The position numbers and the translations under genes are program-made. DNA of 10,051 nt from Physocladia obscura. Its lineage: Eukaryota; Chytridiomycota; Chytridiomycetes; Chytridiales; Chytriomycetaceae. The stretch spans positions 1 through 10,051 of the forward strand of contig JADGJH010001429.1 in NCBI GenBank assembly GCA_027596945.1, read 5' to 3'. Positions 8,449-10,051 of this stretch are shown piece by piece; position 1 is the first letter of the stretch, and every line of letters starts with the position of its first letter. Under the pieces are notes generated by a model. It had not been told where the DNA came from. It was given only the letters and a program-made list of their open reading frames with translations, and searched no databases.

Positions 8449-10051
8449 ATGGGTTGTGGTGTATCAAAAGCAAGTACCGTTTCAAACACAACTTCTCCAA
8501 CAGCTGCTGGAGGGGCAATTAGTTCGAAACAGCCAGTAACAATTGTCACAGGCAAGCAAAGTGTTGCAAAATCAGCTCCGCTGAATCCAGGTATTTCGTA
8601 CCCTTACCTTGCTTACTTTGTATTTTTCCCTTTCCTCGACTGAGCATCCCAACTGAGTAATTTTTTCTTTTATCCCTGTCAAAGTAGTAAAACCAACGTC
8701 TACCACTGTATCTGTAGCAAAATCTTCAACAAAAAGCTCTTCAACTCCTCAATCTAAACCAATTGCTGCCAATACATCTTCAAATGCACCATCCGTGAAA
8801 AGAGAATCAGCGGCAGTGGGAACGGCACCTCAAAAAACTGTCATGGTACCAACTCCAGCTGTCACTGTTGCGTTAATTGAACCTAATTCATCACCTCTGC
8901 CAGTATCAGAAGTTCTGAAACTGGCAAAAACAGGTGATAAATCAAGAACAATTTATTTCAATTAGTAATCATTACATTTTTTTCAACAGGACAACCGCCA
9001 ATTACACCTTTTGAAAAGCCATCAGATGAACTAAACACTTCTGAACCAAAAAATTTACCATCTTCGGATATTGTGCCAAAAGTGAACGATGAGCATTCTC
9101 AAAGTCCTAACAAACAAACTCATGTTGAAAAAATTGATTTTGCTCAAATACAAGAATCGACTAAATTAAAATCAAAATCAAAAGAACAAGTACAAAAACC
9201 AATTCATGAAGATATGCAAGAAAAATTTACGACACCTTTGGCAACAACAACTACACATACATCAGAGCCCACTCCACTGAATGCTTCATCCAAATCGCCT
9301 TCGTCGGTTGTTCATAAATCAGCATTTTCAATAATTGCTCCGATAATTGCAGCTTCCACCCCAGAAGGAAAAATAGTAAATCACAAAGATATGGCTTATC
9401 AAGGTACAAACAGTAATGACGCATTTGACACTAGTGCCCCTGTTCTTGGTGATGAAGAAGAGGTTCCAGAATGGACAATTTTGCCTGCAGGTGAAATTCC
9501 ACCAGAAGTTGACCAGAGCTTAATTAAAAAGGAATATTTGGTTGAGGAAATTGAAAAGCGGATTGCAGAAGAAGAGGCTATTAAAAAAAAGGAGAGATTC
9601 GAACATGAAGCTTCATTGAAACGGCGAATGACCGCCGCTGACGTTGAAATTGAGGTGGATTCAATGCTAGACTCTATTATTGTGAACAGTCGAAAAACTA
9701 AATCAATCAAGAAAGAAGATAACTTTACTGAAAATAATGTTAAAGATAAGGTCGTTTCATCAGATAACTTGGGACAATCATCCTCAAAAGTAGATTTGAT
9801 AGCAGAAGCAAAAAAATCCCATGCGGATTTACCTAAATTAGAATCAGAGCAAACTGCAAAAGTTTCGTCATTCTGTGAAGAAAAAACAGTTAAAGGTCGG
9901 TAAAAAACACTAAAAAACTAAAACACTCAAAACTAGAAACAGAAATAGAGCTTGAACAAATTTCAGAAAGTCAATCTAAAAGCATGAGCGGCAAATCTGA
10001 AGGTAGCATATTTACTGCTCTACCAATTGCTTTCAAAAATAACCTAAAACA
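8449..10051 (+). CDS. Putative N-myristoylated/palmitoylated, largely disordered protein (3' end outside window)
   Basis: Starts MGCGVSKAS: Gly2 and a small residue at position 6 (Ser6) fit the N-myristoyltransferase consensus, and Cys3 is a typical neighbouring palmitoylation site, so membrane anchoring is likely. Exons: 8449-8590, 8688-8933, 8990-9895, 9943 onward; introns 97, 56 and 47 nt, all phase 1. At least 467 residues are encoded if exon 4 runs to the edge. Most is Ser/Thr/Pro/Lys-rich low-complexity sequence. One more ordered part, about residues 283-357, has an acidic patch, EWTILPAGEIPPEVDQ, then a charged probable helix or coiled coil (EEIEKRIAEEEAIKKKERF) ending near DSMLDSIIV. 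I do not recognise the family. A scaffold or anchor at the plasma or flagellar membrane is a guess. The frame may also leave exon 4 at a GTAGCA donor (10003). Confidence 0.72.
8682..8687 (+). other. NAGNAG tandem splice acceptor
   Basis: The end of intron 1 reads AAGTAG. Use of the AAG (intron to 8684) or the TAG (intron to 8687) both keep the frame and differ only by one Val (NPVVKP versus NPVKP). A pyrimidine at -3 usually wins, so the model uses TAG. Confidence 0.6.

Overview
The window is nuclear DNA from a eukaryote with a compact genome. It holds four protein genes, all or nearly all interrupted by short introns (46-97 nt) with GT..AG ends, mostly GTNNGT-like donors and CTAAT/CTAAC/TTAAC-like branch sites. 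No bacterial signals, RNA genes, CRISPR arrays or transposons were seen. ABCA-type ABC transporters are absent from most higher fungi but common in zoosporic fungi, oomycetes, slime moulds, plants and animals. With the tiny introns and short intergenic gaps, an early-diverging (chytrid-like) fungus or similar zoosporic protist is my best guess. This is inference from gene content, not from a marker gene.

Layout. Positions 1-418 (minus): first coding exon, and most of the first intron, of a protein with a mitochondrial-type presequence; the rest lies beyond position 1. 419-606: short intergenic gap with an (AATG)4 microsatellite. 607-3901 (minus): ten-exon gene for a half-size ABCA transporter, 917 residues as modelled. 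3902-4487: divergent promoter region with CCAAT-like, TATA-like, direct-repeat and dyad elements. 4488-8072 (plus): second ten-exon half-size ABCA transporter, 1026 residues, with a longer extracellular domain. 8073-8448: gap with a T-rich 3' region, a doubtful 58-codon ORF, tiny ATG-started frames and a TATA-like box. 8449-10051 (plus): start of a gene for a long, mostly disordered protein with an N-terminal myristoylation/palmitoylation motif; its 3' end is outside the window.

The core is a head-to-head pair of diverged ABCA paralogues sharing 586 bp of upstream DNA. Each has one membrane domain with a large extracytoplasmic loop and one complete nucleotide-binding domain, so each would have to work as a homodimer or heterodimer. 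They share one intron at exactly the same residue (after the H-loop THSME), while their other introns differ in position, which suggests an old duplication. None of the single-frame open stretches gives these proteins: the gene models below were built by splicing in frame and checking that every junction restores an ABCA-like sequence and that the total length is a multiple of three.
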